NCBI GenBank assembly: GCA_040768845.1 | Contig: JAXGME010000004.1 | Coordinates: forward strand, 1-64,000 | Length of the DNA stretch: 64,000 bases | Source: JAEZHK01 sp040768845 | GTDB taxonomy: Bacteria; Bacillota; Clostridia; Christensenellales; Aristaeellaceae | Direction: 5' to 3' | The notes under the pieces: generated by a model | What the model was told of the DNA's origin: nothing | Seen by the model: the letters and a program-made list of their open reading frames with translations, nothing else | Database searches by the model: none | Position numbers and translations under genes: made by a program | Shown here: one piece after another, positions 1-8,068 of the stretch | Numbering within the stretch: position 1 is the stretch's first letter | Layout: every line of letters begins with the position of its first letter

Positions 1-350
1 GCAAAGGGAATCATCCGCTCCATCTCGGCCATGAGCGCGTCGTTCACCAGCTGCGATCCGGAAACCGCGCCGCCGTGGACCGCCTTGTAGCCCACCGCGT
101 CCAGCGAATCCATGTCCACCGGCACCCCGAGCCGCATCAGGGCGGCCATACAAAGTTCCAGCGCGTCCAGGTGGGTCGGGCAGGCACAGGCGCCCTCCTC
201 GGGCCGGTCGCCCGCGCGGACCCGGTAGGCGCCCTCCGCGCCGATGGACTCCACGCCGCCGCCGGCCAGGAGGGTTTCCTCCGCTCCCATGTCATAGAGC
301 TTGAATTTGAAACTTGTCGAACCCAGGTTGAGCACCAGAATGCGCGGCAT
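1..350 (-). CDS. ackA: Acetate kinase family protein, N-terminal part (cut by window edge)
   Basis: About 116 N-terminal residues are present; the rest lies before the window. The protein opens with MPRILVLNLGSTSFKFKLYD, the phosphate-binding beta strand of the acetokinase fold, and later has VGYKAVHGG, matching the G-x-R/K-x-VHGG motif of acetate and butyrate kinases. These enzymes make ATP and acetate (or another short acyl acid) from acyl phosphate in the cytoplasm. The ATG has a GGGAGG ribosome site, and the gene starts 14 bases after the trkH stop, so it is probably co-transcribed with trkA-trkH. The acyl specificity cannot be decided from this fragment. Confidence 0.75.
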   Translation of the reverse strand, partial: MPRILVLNLGSTSFKFKLYDMGAEETLLAGGGVESIGAEGAYRVRAGDRPEEGACACPTHLDALELCMAALMRLGVPVDMDSLDAVGYKAVHGGAVSGSQLVNDALMAEMERMIPF

Positions 351-364
351 GGCGGTACCTCCCA

Positions 365-1843
365 TCAAAGCGATCGGCCGTTGTTTCCGGGCGCCGCCAA
401 ATGGCGTGCCCGCTTCCATACGCCCGGAAAGCACATGACCAGAATCGGGAATATCTCAAGCCGCCCGATCAGCATGTTGAGCGACAAAACGCCCTTCGAG
501 GCGTCGGACAGCTGCGCGTAATTGCCCATCGGGCCCACCACGGCCAGGCCTGGGCCGATGTTGTTCAGGCAGGCCATCACGGCGGATACGCTGGTCTCCA
601 GCGAAAAGCCGTCGGTCGAGACAAAGAGGATCGAGAACAGCGCGATCAATGAATACAGACCGAAAAACACATAGGTGGAACGCACGGTTTCCTGGGAAAC
701 GACCTCGCCGTCCATCCGGATGACGCTGACGGTATTGGGGTGAAGCACGTGCTTGAGCTCCTGCTTCAGGCTTTTGAAGAGGATCAGCACGCGGGAGACC
801 TTTACGCCGCCGCCGGTGGACCCGGCGGACGCGCCCACGATCATCAGAAGCAGCAGCAGCGTCCGGCAGAACTCCGGCCATTTGTCAAAATCTGCGGTGG
901 CAAAGCCCGTCGTGGTCATCACGGACACCACCTGGAAGGCGGCGTGGCGCACGGCGTCCGCCGGCGCGAACCGGTCGAGGACGTACAGCGTAATGGCCGC
1001 CGTGGAAACCAGCAAAATGCCCGTGTAGAGCCGGAGCTCCTCATTTTTTGCAGCCCTTTTGAACATGCGCATCAGCACCAGATAGTACAGGCTGAAGTTG
1101 ACGCCAAAGAGCGCCATGAAAATGGTGACCACCCACTGGATGTAGGGAGAGTAGGACACCATACTGTCGTTGCGCACGGCAAATCCGCCGGTGCCGGCCG
1201 TGCCAAAGGAGATGGTCAGCGCCTCCATCAGGGACATGCCGCCCAGAAGCAGCAGCACAATCTGCACTGCCGTCAGCGCAATGTAGATTTCGTACAGGAT
1301 GCGGGCGGTCTGGCGCGTCTTGGGCACGAGTTTGTTGACCTGCGGGCCCGGTGATTCCGCGCGGATGATGAATATGCCGTCGCCCGAGGCCAGCGGCGCA
1401 ATGGCGAGCAGAAACACCAGCACGCCCATGCCGCCGATCCAATGGGTAAAGGAACGCCAATATAAGAGGCCCTGGGGCAGCGCCTCCACGTCGGTGAGAA
1501 TGCTCGCGCCGGTGGTGGTGAAGCCGGAAACCGTTTCAAACACGCAATCGACGTAGCTGGGAATTGCCCCGCTGATGAAAAACGGCAGCGCGCCCATTAG
1601 GGACACCGAGATCCAGGCCAGCGACACCACGACGAAGCCTTCCCGCGCGTACAGCGTGGTCTTGAGGGGTTTGCGGAGCCGGAGCGCCAGGCTGATCAGA
1701 GCCATCAACCCCATTGTCACCAGAAAGCCCAGCACCGAGGCCCGCTCGCCCAGCGCCAGGCTGATGAAAAGCGCCGGGACCATAAACGCGGCGACGATGA
1801 GGAGGATCATGGAAATCAGGCGGGCGATCATGCGGTAATTCAT
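365..1843 (-). CDS. trkH: Trk-type potassium uptake membrane subunit TrkH
   Basis: A 492-residue integral membrane protein of the TrkH/KtrB/HKT superfamily, which conducts K+ across the plasma membrane. The four selectivity-filter loops can be read: VSGFTTTGAS, FGTAGTGGFAV, VMTTTGFAT and CLNNIGPGLA. The start MNYRMIARLISM is chosen because the hydrophobic first helix begins there; the reading frame is open further upstream but that part is basic and would overlap trkA. It follows trkA by 17 bases, the usual pairing of the gating subunit with the pore. Confidence 0.95.
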   Translation of the reverse strand: MNYRMIARLISMILLIVAAFMVPALFISLALGERASVLGFLVTMGLMALISLALRLRKPLKTTLYAREGFVVVSLAWISVSLMGALPFFISGAIPSYVDCVFETVSGFTTTGASILTDVEALPQGLLYWRSFTHWIGGMGVLVFLLAIAPLASGDGIFIIRAESPGPQVNKLVPKTRQTARILYEIYIALTAVQIVLLLLGGMSLMEALTISFGTAGTGGFAVRNDSMVSYSPYIQWVVTIFMALFGVNFSLYYLVLMRMFKRAAKNEELRLYTGILLVSTAAITLYVLDRFAPADAVRHAAFQVVSVMTTTGFATADFDKWPEFCRTLLLLLMIVGASAGSTGGGVKVSRVLILFKSLKQELKHVLHPNTVSVIRMDGEVVSQETVRSTYVFFGLYSLIALFSILFVSTDGFSLETSVSAVMACLNNIGPGLAVVGPMGNYAQLSDASKGVLSLNMLIGRLEIFPILVMCFPGVWKRARHLAAPGNNGRSL

Positions 1844-1860
1844 CGAATACCCCTTGGCGT

Positions 1861-3231
1861 CTATCGGTTTTCGTTTTGGAAGATGTCGTTGAGCGAATTG
1901 ACGCCGCGCCCTACGGTGGTGACGAGCACGACGGTGTCGCCCTCGTAAAAGCAATCGTCGCCACCGGGCACGAACACGGTGCCCCGGTGATTGATGATGG
2001 CCACGAGGAAATTGGGCTTCAGCGGAATGTTCTTCAGCGGCACGCCCTTAAAGCCGGTGCCCGCCTGTACGCGGAATTCCAGCGCTTCCACGCGGCCGCC
2101 CACCATGCGGTGCAGCGCCAGCACGTTGTCGCCCTGCCGGTTCTCCATGGCGCGGACGTAGCGCAAAATGTCGCTGACGATCAGAAGCCGGGGCGTGATG
2201 ACGCACTCCGTGCCGGTCTTTCGCAGGATTTCCTCGTATTCGGCCCGATTGATCTTTGTGACCACCTTGGGCACGCGCTTCTGATTGGCAAACATGGACA
2301 CGATCAGGTTCTGCTCGTCAATGTTGGTCAGCGCCACCAGCGCGTCGGTCTCCTCGAGACCTTCCGCCATCAGCGTCTGAAACGAGGTACCGTCACCGTG
2401 GATCACCGTCGCGGACGGCAGCTCCTCGCTGAGGATGTTGCAGCGCTGCAGGTTGTTTTCGAGCAGCTTGACCTCGATGCCGGCGTCCACCAGCATCTGC
2501 GTGAGGTAGAAGGCGATGCGGCTTCCGCCCACGATCAGGACGCTGCGGATGCGCACGGTTTCCAGCGCGAGCACCTTGACCAGGGTCAGAAGCGACTGGG
2601 CGGGCGCCGTCACATAGGCGTGATCCCCCTCCCGGAGCACAAAGCTGCCGTCGGGGATGATCACCTCGTCTCCGCGCTCCACCGCGCAGACCAGCACCCG
2701 TACCCGGAGGGACTTGTAAAGCGCCGTCAGCGGCACGCCGTCCAGCCTGCCGCCCGCGCGCACCGGAATGCTGACGATCTCCGCGCGCCCCTTGGCAAAG
2801 GCGTCGCGCTTCAGAAAGGACGGAAACTGCATGAGGCCGAAGATTTCCCGGGCGGCGGTCTTTTCCGGATTCACCGTGAGGCTCAGGCCCAGGTCGTCCC
2901 GCAGAAGATACAGCGCCTCCGCGTACTCGGGATTGCGGCTTCGGGCGATGGTGTGCTTGCAGCCCAGCTTGCGGGCGATCATGCAGCACATCAGGTTGAC
3001 CTCGTCCGCGGAGGTGACGGCAATCATCAGATCGCTGCCCGGGACGCCCGCCTGGCGCTGCAGCGCCACGCTGGCGCCGTTGCCCTGCATGACCATCACG
3101 TCCATCCGCTCTTCCGCCTGGGCCAGTACGTCCTTGCGGCTGTCGATGACCATCAGGTCATGGCCTTCGCGGGTCAGTTCCTGGGTCAGCGTGTTGCCGA
3201 CCTTGCCGTCGCCGATGATGACAATTTTCAT
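1861..3231 (-). CDS. trkA: Trk system potassium uptake protein TrkA
   Basis: A 456-residue cytoplasmic regulatory subunit with two RCK units. A Rossmann NAD-binding motif starts at residue 1 (IGDGKVGNTL) and again near residue 230 (LIVGGSRIAFYL), each followed by a TrkA_C domain, which is the full-length duplicated arrangement. TrkA gates TrkH in response to nucleotides. The gene is first in the trkA-trkH-ackA unit and has a sigma-A promoter upstream at 3305-3333. In related bacteria TrkA_C domains bind cyclic di-AMP; nothing here proves that, but a BusR-type c-di-AMP regulator lies at the other end of the window. Confidence 0.95.
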   Translation of the reverse strand: MKIVIIGDGKVGNTLTQELTREGHDLMVIDSRKDVLAQAEERMDVMVMQGNGASVALQRQAGVPGSDLMIAVTSADEVNLMCCMIARKLGCKHTIARSRNPEYAEALYLLRDDLGLSLTVNPEKTAAREIFGLMQFPSFLKRDAFAKGRAEIVSIPVRAGGRLDGVPLTALYKSLRVRVLVCAVERGDEVIIPDGSFVLREGDHAYVTAPAQSLLTLVKVLALETVRIRSVLIVGGSRIAFYLTQMLVDAGIEVKLLENNLQRCNILSEELPSATVIHGDGTSFQTLMAEGLEETDALVALTNIDEQNLIVSMFANQKRVPKVVTKINRAEYEEILRKTGTECVITPRLLIVSDILRYVRAMENRQGDNVLALHRMVGGRVEALEFRVQAGTGFKGVPLKNIPLKPNFLVAIINHRGTVFVPGGDDCFYEGDTVVLVTTVGRGVNSLNDIFQNENR

Positions 3232-3304
3232 TGACGCCCTCTTCGTAAAGCATCCGCGCTACGCCGGCGCGCTTTGCGCGGGCGAGCGGATCTACATTGT
3301 ATCT

Positions 3305-3333
3305 ACTATATCTTACGCCGCTTGAATTTGCAA
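3305..3333 (-). promoter_or_regulatory. Probable sigma-A promoter of trkA-trkH
   Basis: On the minus strand TTGCAA is followed after 17 bases by TATAGT, about 75 bases ahead of the trkA start. Confidence 0.6.
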
Positions 3334-3364
3334 TACCCAATGCCGCGCCCCTGCGCAAAGCCGT

Positions 3365-3712
3365 TCACCGCAGCCGTTCGACGGCCTCCTGTTCGGAGGG
3401 GACAAACAAAAGGTGCCTGCCGCTGTTGCACTCATACATGTAGTCGCGCAGCGGCTTGCTGGTGTAGCAGGAGAAGTCCCCGATGATCGCCACGCTGAAG
3501 CGGTAGTTCACAAACTTCTGCGCGATCTCGCCCGCGAGGCCCGTGGACAGCCTGAAGAAGTCCTCGCTGAACGCCTCTTTGTTGATGGCCATTTTTGTGG
3601 TGCCGTATTCGTAGTAGATGGCAGCCGTCAGGTCGAGCGCCGTCTGCGCGTCGACGATGACGGGCGTTTCGCTGTGTACGACGGCGATTCCGCCGACCTG
3701 CTTCGTCGTCAT
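3365..3712 (-). CDS. DUF4180 domain protein
   Basis: A 115-residue protein whose whole length matches my recollection of the DUF4180 family (V-D-x-Q-x-A-LDL near residue 22, a central DFF-RLSTG-AGEI segment and a C-terminal Y-ECN-G--L-FV segment). The function of the family is unknown. The start MTTKQ has a GGGAGG site 10 bases upstream; the open frame before it is low-complexity and was not used. It stands alone between trkA and the tRNA cluster. Confidence 0.7.
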   Translation of the reverse strand: MTTKQVGGIAVVHSETPVIVDAQTALDLTAAIYYEYGTTKMAINKEAFSEDFFRLSTGLAGEIAQKFVNYRFSVAIIGDFSCYTSKPLRDYMYECNSGRHLLFVPSEQEAVERLR

Positions 3713-3950
3713 CCTTTGAGTCCTCCCAATCCCTCCGCCGTTTCCCGGCTTCCGCCGCCGGCGGACCCAGCATACCACTTCAATCGGGGTTTCGTCAAGG
3801 TGGGGGCCGGACGGGAAGCCGCCCGCGGCGTCCTTTGGGGCCGCGCCGGTGACGGCTGCCGGTCCGGACGCGAAAGACAAGATGCGGGCCGGGGGTGCGC
3901 CCGGCGGCTTGCGCGCCCGATCGCGGTCGGCGCACCGCCTGGGCATAAAG

Positions 3951-3984
3951 AAAAGCCCGGAACCTCAACGATTCCGGGCTTTTC
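3951..3984. terminator. Bidirectional rho-independent terminator after the tRNA cluster
   Basis: AAAAGCCCGGAA and TTCCGGGCTTTT form a near-perfect stem around a short loop, with A and T runs on both sides. It ends the minus-strand tRNA transcript right after tRNA-Cys. Confidence 0.8.
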
Positions 3985-3987
3985 TGA

Positions 3988-4062
3988 TGGAGGCGTGAAC
4001 CGGATTTGAACCGGTGAATAAAGGTTTTGCAGACCTTTGCCTTACCACTTGGCTATCACGCC
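3988..4062 (-). tRNA. tRNA-Cys (anticodon GCA)
   Basis: Read on the minus strand this is a complete cloverleaf starting GGCGTGA, with anticodon loop TCTGCAAA, a TTCAAAT T-loop and an encoded CCA end. Last of five tRNAs in one transcript. Confidence 0.95.
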
Positions 4063-4107
4063 GCAAAGCCCAATATGGGCGGGCTTGCACCCGCCCACGT
4101 TGATCTA

Positions 4108-4183
4108 TGGAGCGGTAGACGAGACTCGGACTCGCGACCTCCACCTTGGCAAGGTGGCGCTCTACCAACTGAGCTACTACCGC
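4108..4183 (-). tRNA. tRNA-Gly (anticodon GCC)
   Basis: Minus-strand cloverleaf starting GCGGTAG, anticodon loop CTTGCCAAG, T-loop GTCCGAGTC and encoded CCA. Confidence 0.95.
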
Positions 4184-4184
4184 A

Positions 4185-4260
4185 TGGTGCCTTGGGGCGG
4201 AGTTGAACCACCGACACGTAGATTTTCAGTCTACTGCTCTACCAGCTGAGCTACCAAGGC
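4185..4260 (-). tRNA. tRNA-Phe (anticodon GAA)
   Basis: Minus-strand cloverleaf starting GCCTTGG, anticodon loop CTGAAAATC, encoded CCA. It is only one base from tRNA-Gly. Confidence 0.95.
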
Positions 4261-4263
4261 ATT

Positions 4264-4340
4264 TGGCGACCTGGAAGGGGCTCGAACCCTCGACCTCCAG
4301 CGTGACAGGCTGGCATTCTAACCAACTGAACTACCAGGCC
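4264..4340 (-). tRNA. tRNA-Asp (anticodon GTC)
   Basis: Minus-strand cloverleaf starting GGCCTGG, anticodon loop CCTGTCACG, T-loop GTTCGAGCC and encoded CCA. Confidence 0.95.
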
Positions 4341-4346
4341 GCATTG

Positions 4347-4422
4347 TGGTGGGAACAACAGGGCTCGAACCTGTGACCCCTTGCTTGTAAGGCAAGTGCT
4401 CTCCCAGCTGAGCTATGCTCCC
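4347..4422 (-). tRNA. tRNA-Val (anticodon TAC)
   Basis: Minus-strand cloverleaf starting GGGAGCA, anticodon loop CCTTACAAG, T-loop GTTCGAGCC and encoded CCA. First tRNA of the cluster, just downstream of the promoter at 4461-4489. Confidence 0.95.
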
Positions 4423-4460
4423 ATGTTCCCTACCTGCCGCAAATCACGGCGACAGATGGT

Positions 4461-4489
4461 ATTCTACTAGAAATCCCGTCCATTGTCAA
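4461..4489 (-). promoter_or_regulatory. Promoter of the five-tRNA cluster
   Basis: Minus strand: TTGACA, 17-base spacer, TAGAAT, about 40 bases before tRNA-Val. Near consensus, as expected for a stable-RNA promoter. Confidence 0.75.
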
Positions 4490-4551
4490 TACCCGGGCCA
4501 ACATTTTTATGGTTAAGAAAGGCATGCGTCCTTTACGGGCAGCACGCAGAA

Positions 4552-4583
4552 ACCCGCGGCGGGGCAGAGCCCCAGCCGCGGGT
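4552..4583 (-). terminator. Terminator hairpin after the distal SASP gene
   Basis: AACCCGCGGC and GCCGCGGGTT pair around a GGGGC-rich loop; on the minus strand it ends in TTT just after the stop at 4598. Confidence 0.6.
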
Positions 4584-4597
4584 TCGGGCGCGTTCAG

Positions 4598-4810
4598 TTA
4601 GCGCTGACCCGACATCTGGCGCTCCTGCGCCTCGATCATTTTCTTGACCATAGAGCCGCCAATGGAGCCGGCGTCCTTGCTGGTCAGATCGCCGTTATAA
4701 CCGTTCTTCAGGTTGATGCCCAGCTCGCTGGCCACCTCGTGCTTCATGTTCCACATCGCCTGACGGGCCTCGGGGACGTTGATCTTGTTGCTGGAAGAAT
4801 TGCTCGCCAT
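4598..4810 (-). CDS. Alpha/beta-type small acid-soluble spore protein
   Basis: A 70-residue protein of the alpha/beta SASP family. These proteins coat spore DNA, shift it toward an A-like form and protect it from UV and heat, and are degraded on germination. It has the family core: A--AMW-MK-EVA-ELG(I)NL-NGYNGDLTS-DAGSIGGSMVKKMIE, including the E-L-G-I site cut by germination protease GPR. Second of two tandem SASP genes; a good ribosome site (AAAAAGGAGCGATGAACC) precedes the ATG. Expression is expected in the forespore under sigma G, although I could not fix that promoter. Confidence 0.95.
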   Translation of the reverse strand: MASNSSSNKINVPEARQAMWNMKHEVASELGINLKNGYNGDLTSKDAGSIGGSMVKKMIEAQERQMSGQR

Positions 4811-4851
4811 GGTTCATCGCTCCTTTTTATGGTTGATTTTGTTCATCCGGC

Positions 4852-5049
4852 CTATTTGCCGGAAGCCTGGTTCTGATAGTCGGTGATCATCTTTTTGACC
4901 ATGTAGCCGCCGACATAGCCGTTGTCGCGCGAAGAAAGGTCGCCGTTGTAGCCCTGCTTCAGGTTGACGCCCAATTCGCCGGCGACTTCAAATTTCATCT
5001 TCTCCAGCGCCGGCTCGCTCTCCCGGACATTGACTTTGCTCCTGCTCAT
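4852..5049 (-). CDS. Alpha/beta-type small acid-soluble spore protein
   Basis: A 65-residue SASP paralogue of the gene 41 bases downstream. It has the same core (EVAGELGVNLKQGYNGDLSS, then GYVGGYMVKKMI) and the ELGV GPR cleavage site. The first residues differ, MSRSKVNVRESEPALEKMK, with more acidic and fewer small residues than its neighbour, so the two are not a very recent duplication. GGGAGG lies before the ATG. Confidence 0.95.
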   Translation of the reverse strand: MSRSKVNVRESEPALEKMKFEVAGELGVNLKQGYNGDLSSRDNGYVGGYMVKKMITDYQNQASGK

Positions 5050-5177
5050 CGTTTCACCTCCCGAACAAGTCTGATGTTATTGTGACCTCGATCGGGCATT
5101 TTAGACTGGTAGTTTTTTGCGCGCGTCACGCGGGGGTTTGTGGCATCACTTTGTCGATCCGGCGCGAAAAAGCGCGC

Positions 5178-5214
5178 AAAAAAACCCGCGCCGCGCCGAA
5201 AAGGCGCGGGCGGG
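5178..5214 (-). terminator. Terminator of the MerR-family gene
   Basis: Minus strand: a GC-rich hairpin (CCGCGCC, TTTTC loop, GGCGCGG) followed by a run of seven T. Confidence 0.65.
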
Positions 5215-5272
5215 CCGGGAAATGGTGATTGCCATGCGCAGATCAACTGCGCGTCACAAAGGGATGGGAGGA

Positions 5273-6010
5273 TCAGCCGCACAGCGCGCGGATTGCCGCG
5301 GCGGCAAACGCCGCGGTGCCGGCGCCGGCCCTGTCGATGTTCTCCCGGAAGCGGTCGTCGCACTCGTACATGGACGCGAGGCCCAGAAGAATTTCGTCCG
5401 TGCACTCGTAAAAGTTGCGGGTGATGACGTCCTGCCACTTTTTGGCAAGAGCCGTTGCCTCCGGGCCGTCCGGCGCGGCGCCGGCCTTCGCCAGCGCGGC
5501 AAAGCCTTCGAATACTTCGCCCGTCTCCTGCTTGATCCGCGCCCAGTCGGCCTTGCCGTAGGCGGCGGTCTTTTGCTCGGACACCTTCCAGGCTTCGGTA
5601 CCGCCCCAGCGCTGGCGCGCCTCGTCCGCGTACTTCGCCTTCGCTTCCTCAATCTCGGTCATGTCAAACGCGTTCAGTTCCATGATAACCTCTCCTTTCA
5701 GCGCCCAATCCGCCAGGCCAATCAGCCGGTCAAGCCTTTCGCGCCGCATGATTAGCAGCGCCCTTTGCCGTTCCAGGGCTTCGTGGGCGTCGTAGTCCGG
5801 GCAGGAGCGAATGCGGAGAATTTCGTCGATGGAAAAATCCAGCTCCCGAAAGAACAGAATCTGCGCAAGCTCATCCGGCGCGTCGTCGCCGTACAGGCGA
5901 TAGCCCGCCCCGGTGACGGAGCGCGGCCGAAGAAGCCCCGCCTGGTCGTAGTAGCGCAGCGTGCGCGCGCTCACGCCCGCCATTCTCGCCAGTTCGCCGA
6001 CGGTATACAT
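5273..6010 (-). CDS. MerR-family transcriptional activator with TipAS drug-sensing domain
   Basis: A 245-residue regulator. Residues 1-70 are a MerR winged helix (YTVGELARMAGVSARTLRYYDQ), followed by a coiled-coil dimerisation helix. The C-terminal half (from about residue 125, DMTEIEEAKAKYADEARQRWG) is a TipAS domain, the globin-like pocket that in TipA binds thiopeptide and other cyclic antibiotics. MerR proteins activate by untwisting promoters with long spacers. Exactly such a promoter lies upstream (6034-6064), so autoregulation is likely. The start MYTVGEL was chosen over an upstream in-frame start because of the AAGGGAGG site and because the promoter would otherwise fall inside the gene. 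No efflux pump is adjacent. Confidence 0.85.
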   Translation of the reverse strand: MYTVGELARMAGVSARTLRYYDQAGLLRPRSVTGAGYRLYGDDAPDELAQILFFRELDFSIDEILRIRSCPDYDAHEALERQRALLIMRRERLDRLIGLADWALKGEVIMELNAFDMTEIEEAKAKYADEARQRWGGTEAWKVSEQKTAAYGKADWARIKQETGEVFEGFAALAKAGAAPDGPEATALAKKWQDVITRNFYECTDEILLGLASMYECDDRFRENIDRAGAGTAAFAAAAIRALCG

Positions 6011-6033
6011 TCGCTCGCCTCCCTTCAAATGAG

Positions 6034-6064
6034 AGGATAAACCATGACGTAGCGTCAAGGTCAA
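6034..6064 (-). promoter_or_regulatory. MerR-type autoregulated promoter with operator dyad
   Basis: Minus strand: TTGACC, a 19-base spacer, then TATCCT. Inside the spacer sits the inverted repeat TGACG-CTA-CGTCA. A 19-base spacer holding the dyad is the hallmark of promoters controlled by MerR-family activators. The start codon of the MerR/TipAS gene lies 24 bases downstream. Confidence 0.8.
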
Positions 6065-6076
6065 GGGGGTTTCGTG

Positions 6077-8068
6077 TTAATTCATGGCGACGTCCTGCAG
6101 CTTGATCGCCAGCGCTTCCCGCGCCAGCGCGATCACCTGCCGGGCCTCGTCCGATTCCGGGCGCTTGACGAGACGGCGGGCCTCGTCGTGGGTCTCCTTG
6201 AGCAGGCGCCCGTCGGCCATCTGCCACAGCGCCGAATCCGCCCCGCCGGACTGGCGGTAGCCCAGCACATCCCCCGGTCCGCGCAGTTCCAGGTCCTTTC
6301 GCGCGATCTCAAAGCCGTCGTTCGTGGCGGTCATCAGCCGGAGCTTTTCGCTGGGTTCGGCCATCAGGAAGCACCAGGAAGCCTCGGCGCCGCGCCCCAC
6401 GCGCCCACGCAGCTGATGCAACTGGGCCAGGCCGAACCGGTCCGCGTTTTCCACCACCATCACCGAGGCGTTGGGCACGTTGACGCCCACCTCGATGACG
6501 GTGGTGGACACCAATACGTCCATTTCGCCGCGGCGGAAGGAATCGAGCGCGGCGTCCTTTTCGGCGCTCTTCATCCGGCCGTGGACCAACCCGACGCGAA
6601 GGCCGGCGAGGGCCCGGTCGCGCAGGTGCTCATACACCGCCTGGGCGTTTTGCGCGTCGACGGCCTCGGATTCCTCCACCAGCGGGCACACCACGTACAC
6701 CTGCCGCCCGGCGGCCACTTCCTTCCGCAAAAAGCCGTAGAGCGCCTCCCGCTTGCCGTCCGGCACCACGCGGGTCTTCACCGGCGTCCTGCCCGGCGGC
6801 AGTTGGTCCACCACCGAGATGTCCAGATCGCCGTAGAGGATCAGCGACAGTGTGCGGGGGATGGGCGTCGCCGACATGACCAGCACGTTGGGCGCGGTGC
6901 CCTTCGCGCCCAGGGCCGTGCGCTGACGGACGCCGAAGCGGTGCTGTTCGTCGGTCACCACCAGTCCGAGGTTTTCGTAGGCGACCGATTCCGTGATCAG
7001 CGCGTGGGTGCCGATGGCCACCCGCCACATACCGGAGGCGATGGCCTCGTGGGCCGCCCGGTGGGCCTTTGCCGACAGGCTGCCGGTGAGCAGGCCGCAG
7101 GGGATGCCCAGCGGCTCCAGCACCTGCTTCGCGGTTTCGTAGTGCTGGCGGGCCAATACCTCGGTGGGGGCCATCAGCGCGCCCTGGAAGCCGCTCCGGG
7201 CGGCCAGGTACAGCGCACCCATGGCGATGGCGGTCTTGCCCGACCCTACGTCGCCCTGCACCAGCCGCGCCATCGCGGCCTCGTCGGCCATGTCGCGGGC
7301 GATCTCATCCATCACCCGCGCCTGGGCGTCGGTGGGGCGGTAAGGGAGGGCGGCCCAGAACGCCCGGACCTCCTCTGGCGGACAGGGGATGGCCACACCT
7401 TTGCCGCGCTGCCCGCGCAGAAGCCAGAGCCCCACCTGATCGATCAGCAGTTCTTCAAACGCCAGGCGGCGCCGGGCGACCGCCAGCGCGTCCATGCTCT
7501 CGGGCAAGTGCGCGGCGCGCATCGCGAAGTTGCGCTCGCACAGTCCGTGGCGCCTGCGAAGGGCCTCGGGAAGCTGGTCGGGCCACTGCCCCTCGTTCTC
7601 CCGGAGCGCCTGGGCCACGATCTCCCGGAAGGCCGCGCCGGGGATGCCGGCCGTCTTCCGGTATACGGGCACGATCCCCCGCTCCCTCTCGATGGACGGG
7701 CTGGACAGCTGCAGCGAGCCGCGCTTTTCCACGCGGCCGTAGAGCAGCACCTCGCGGCCGACGGGCAGCGACTTGGCCAGCCACGGCTGGTTGTACCACA
7801 CCGCGCGGACGGAGCCGCTGGCGTCGGACACCTTCGCGCTGACGATCGCAAGGCGGCCCTTGCGAAAGGCGCGGGGCGATTCGATCCACCCCGACACCGC
7901 GGCAGTCTGTCCCTCGGAGAGCTGATCGATGGGGACGACGCGGGTCAGATCCCGGTATTCGGCGGGCAGGCGCAGCAAAAGCTGGCGGACGGTTTTGATG
8001 CCGTCCGCCTTAAGTGCCTTGAGCCGCGCGGGACCGATGCCGCGGATCCGGGAGAGATCGACGTCCAT
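6077..8068 (-). CDS. recG: ATP-dependent DNA helicase RecG
   Basis: A 663-residue RecG, which remodels stalled replication forks and Holliday junctions. The N-terminal wedge/OB region starts with a helix-hairpin-helix-like RIRGIGPARLKALKADGI. The helicase core has Walker A QGDVGSGKTAIA, DEQHRFGVRQR (DExH box), the SATPIPRT motif III, and QLRGRVGRG (motif VI). Length and motif order are normal. Its ATG overlaps the fakA stop by one base, so it is translated from the yloU-fakA-recG transcript, a gene order common in Bacillota. Confidence 0.97.
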   Translation of the reverse strand: MDVDLSRIRGIGPARLKALKADGIKTVRQLLLRLPAEYRDLTRVVPIDQLSEGQTAAVSGWIESPRAFRKGRLAIVSAKVSDASGSVRAVWYNQPWLAKSLPVGREVLLYGRVEKRGSLQLSSPSIERERGIVPVYRKTAGIPGAAFREIVAQALRENEGQWPDQLPEALRRRHGLCERNFAMRAAHLPESMDALAVARRRLAFEELLIDQVGLWLLRGQRGKGVAIPCPPEEVRAFWAALPYRPTDAQARVMDEIARDMADEAAMARLVQGDVGSGKTAIAMGALYLAARSGFQGALMAPTEVLARQHYETAKQVLEPLGIPCGLLTGSLSAKAHRAAHEAIASGMWRVAIGTHALITESVAYENLGLVVTDEQHRFGVRQRTALGAKGTAPNVLVMSATPIPRTLSLILYGDLDISVVDQLPPGRTPVKTRVVPDGKREALYGFLRKEVAAGRQVYVVCPLVEESEAVDAQNAQAVYEHLRDRALAGLRVGLVHGRMKSAEKDAALDSFRRGEMDVLVSTTVIEVGVNVPNASVMVVENADRFGLAQLHQLRGRVGRGAEASWCFLMAEPSEKLRLMTATNDGFEIARKDLELRGPGDVLGYRQSGGADSALWQMADGRLLKETHDEARRLVKRPESDEARQVIALAREALAIKLQDVAMN

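Noticed and set aside
5050..5112. Sigma-G promoter of the SASP genes
   Set aside because: Only a loose CACAATA-like -10 is visible and no clear -35 at the right distance.
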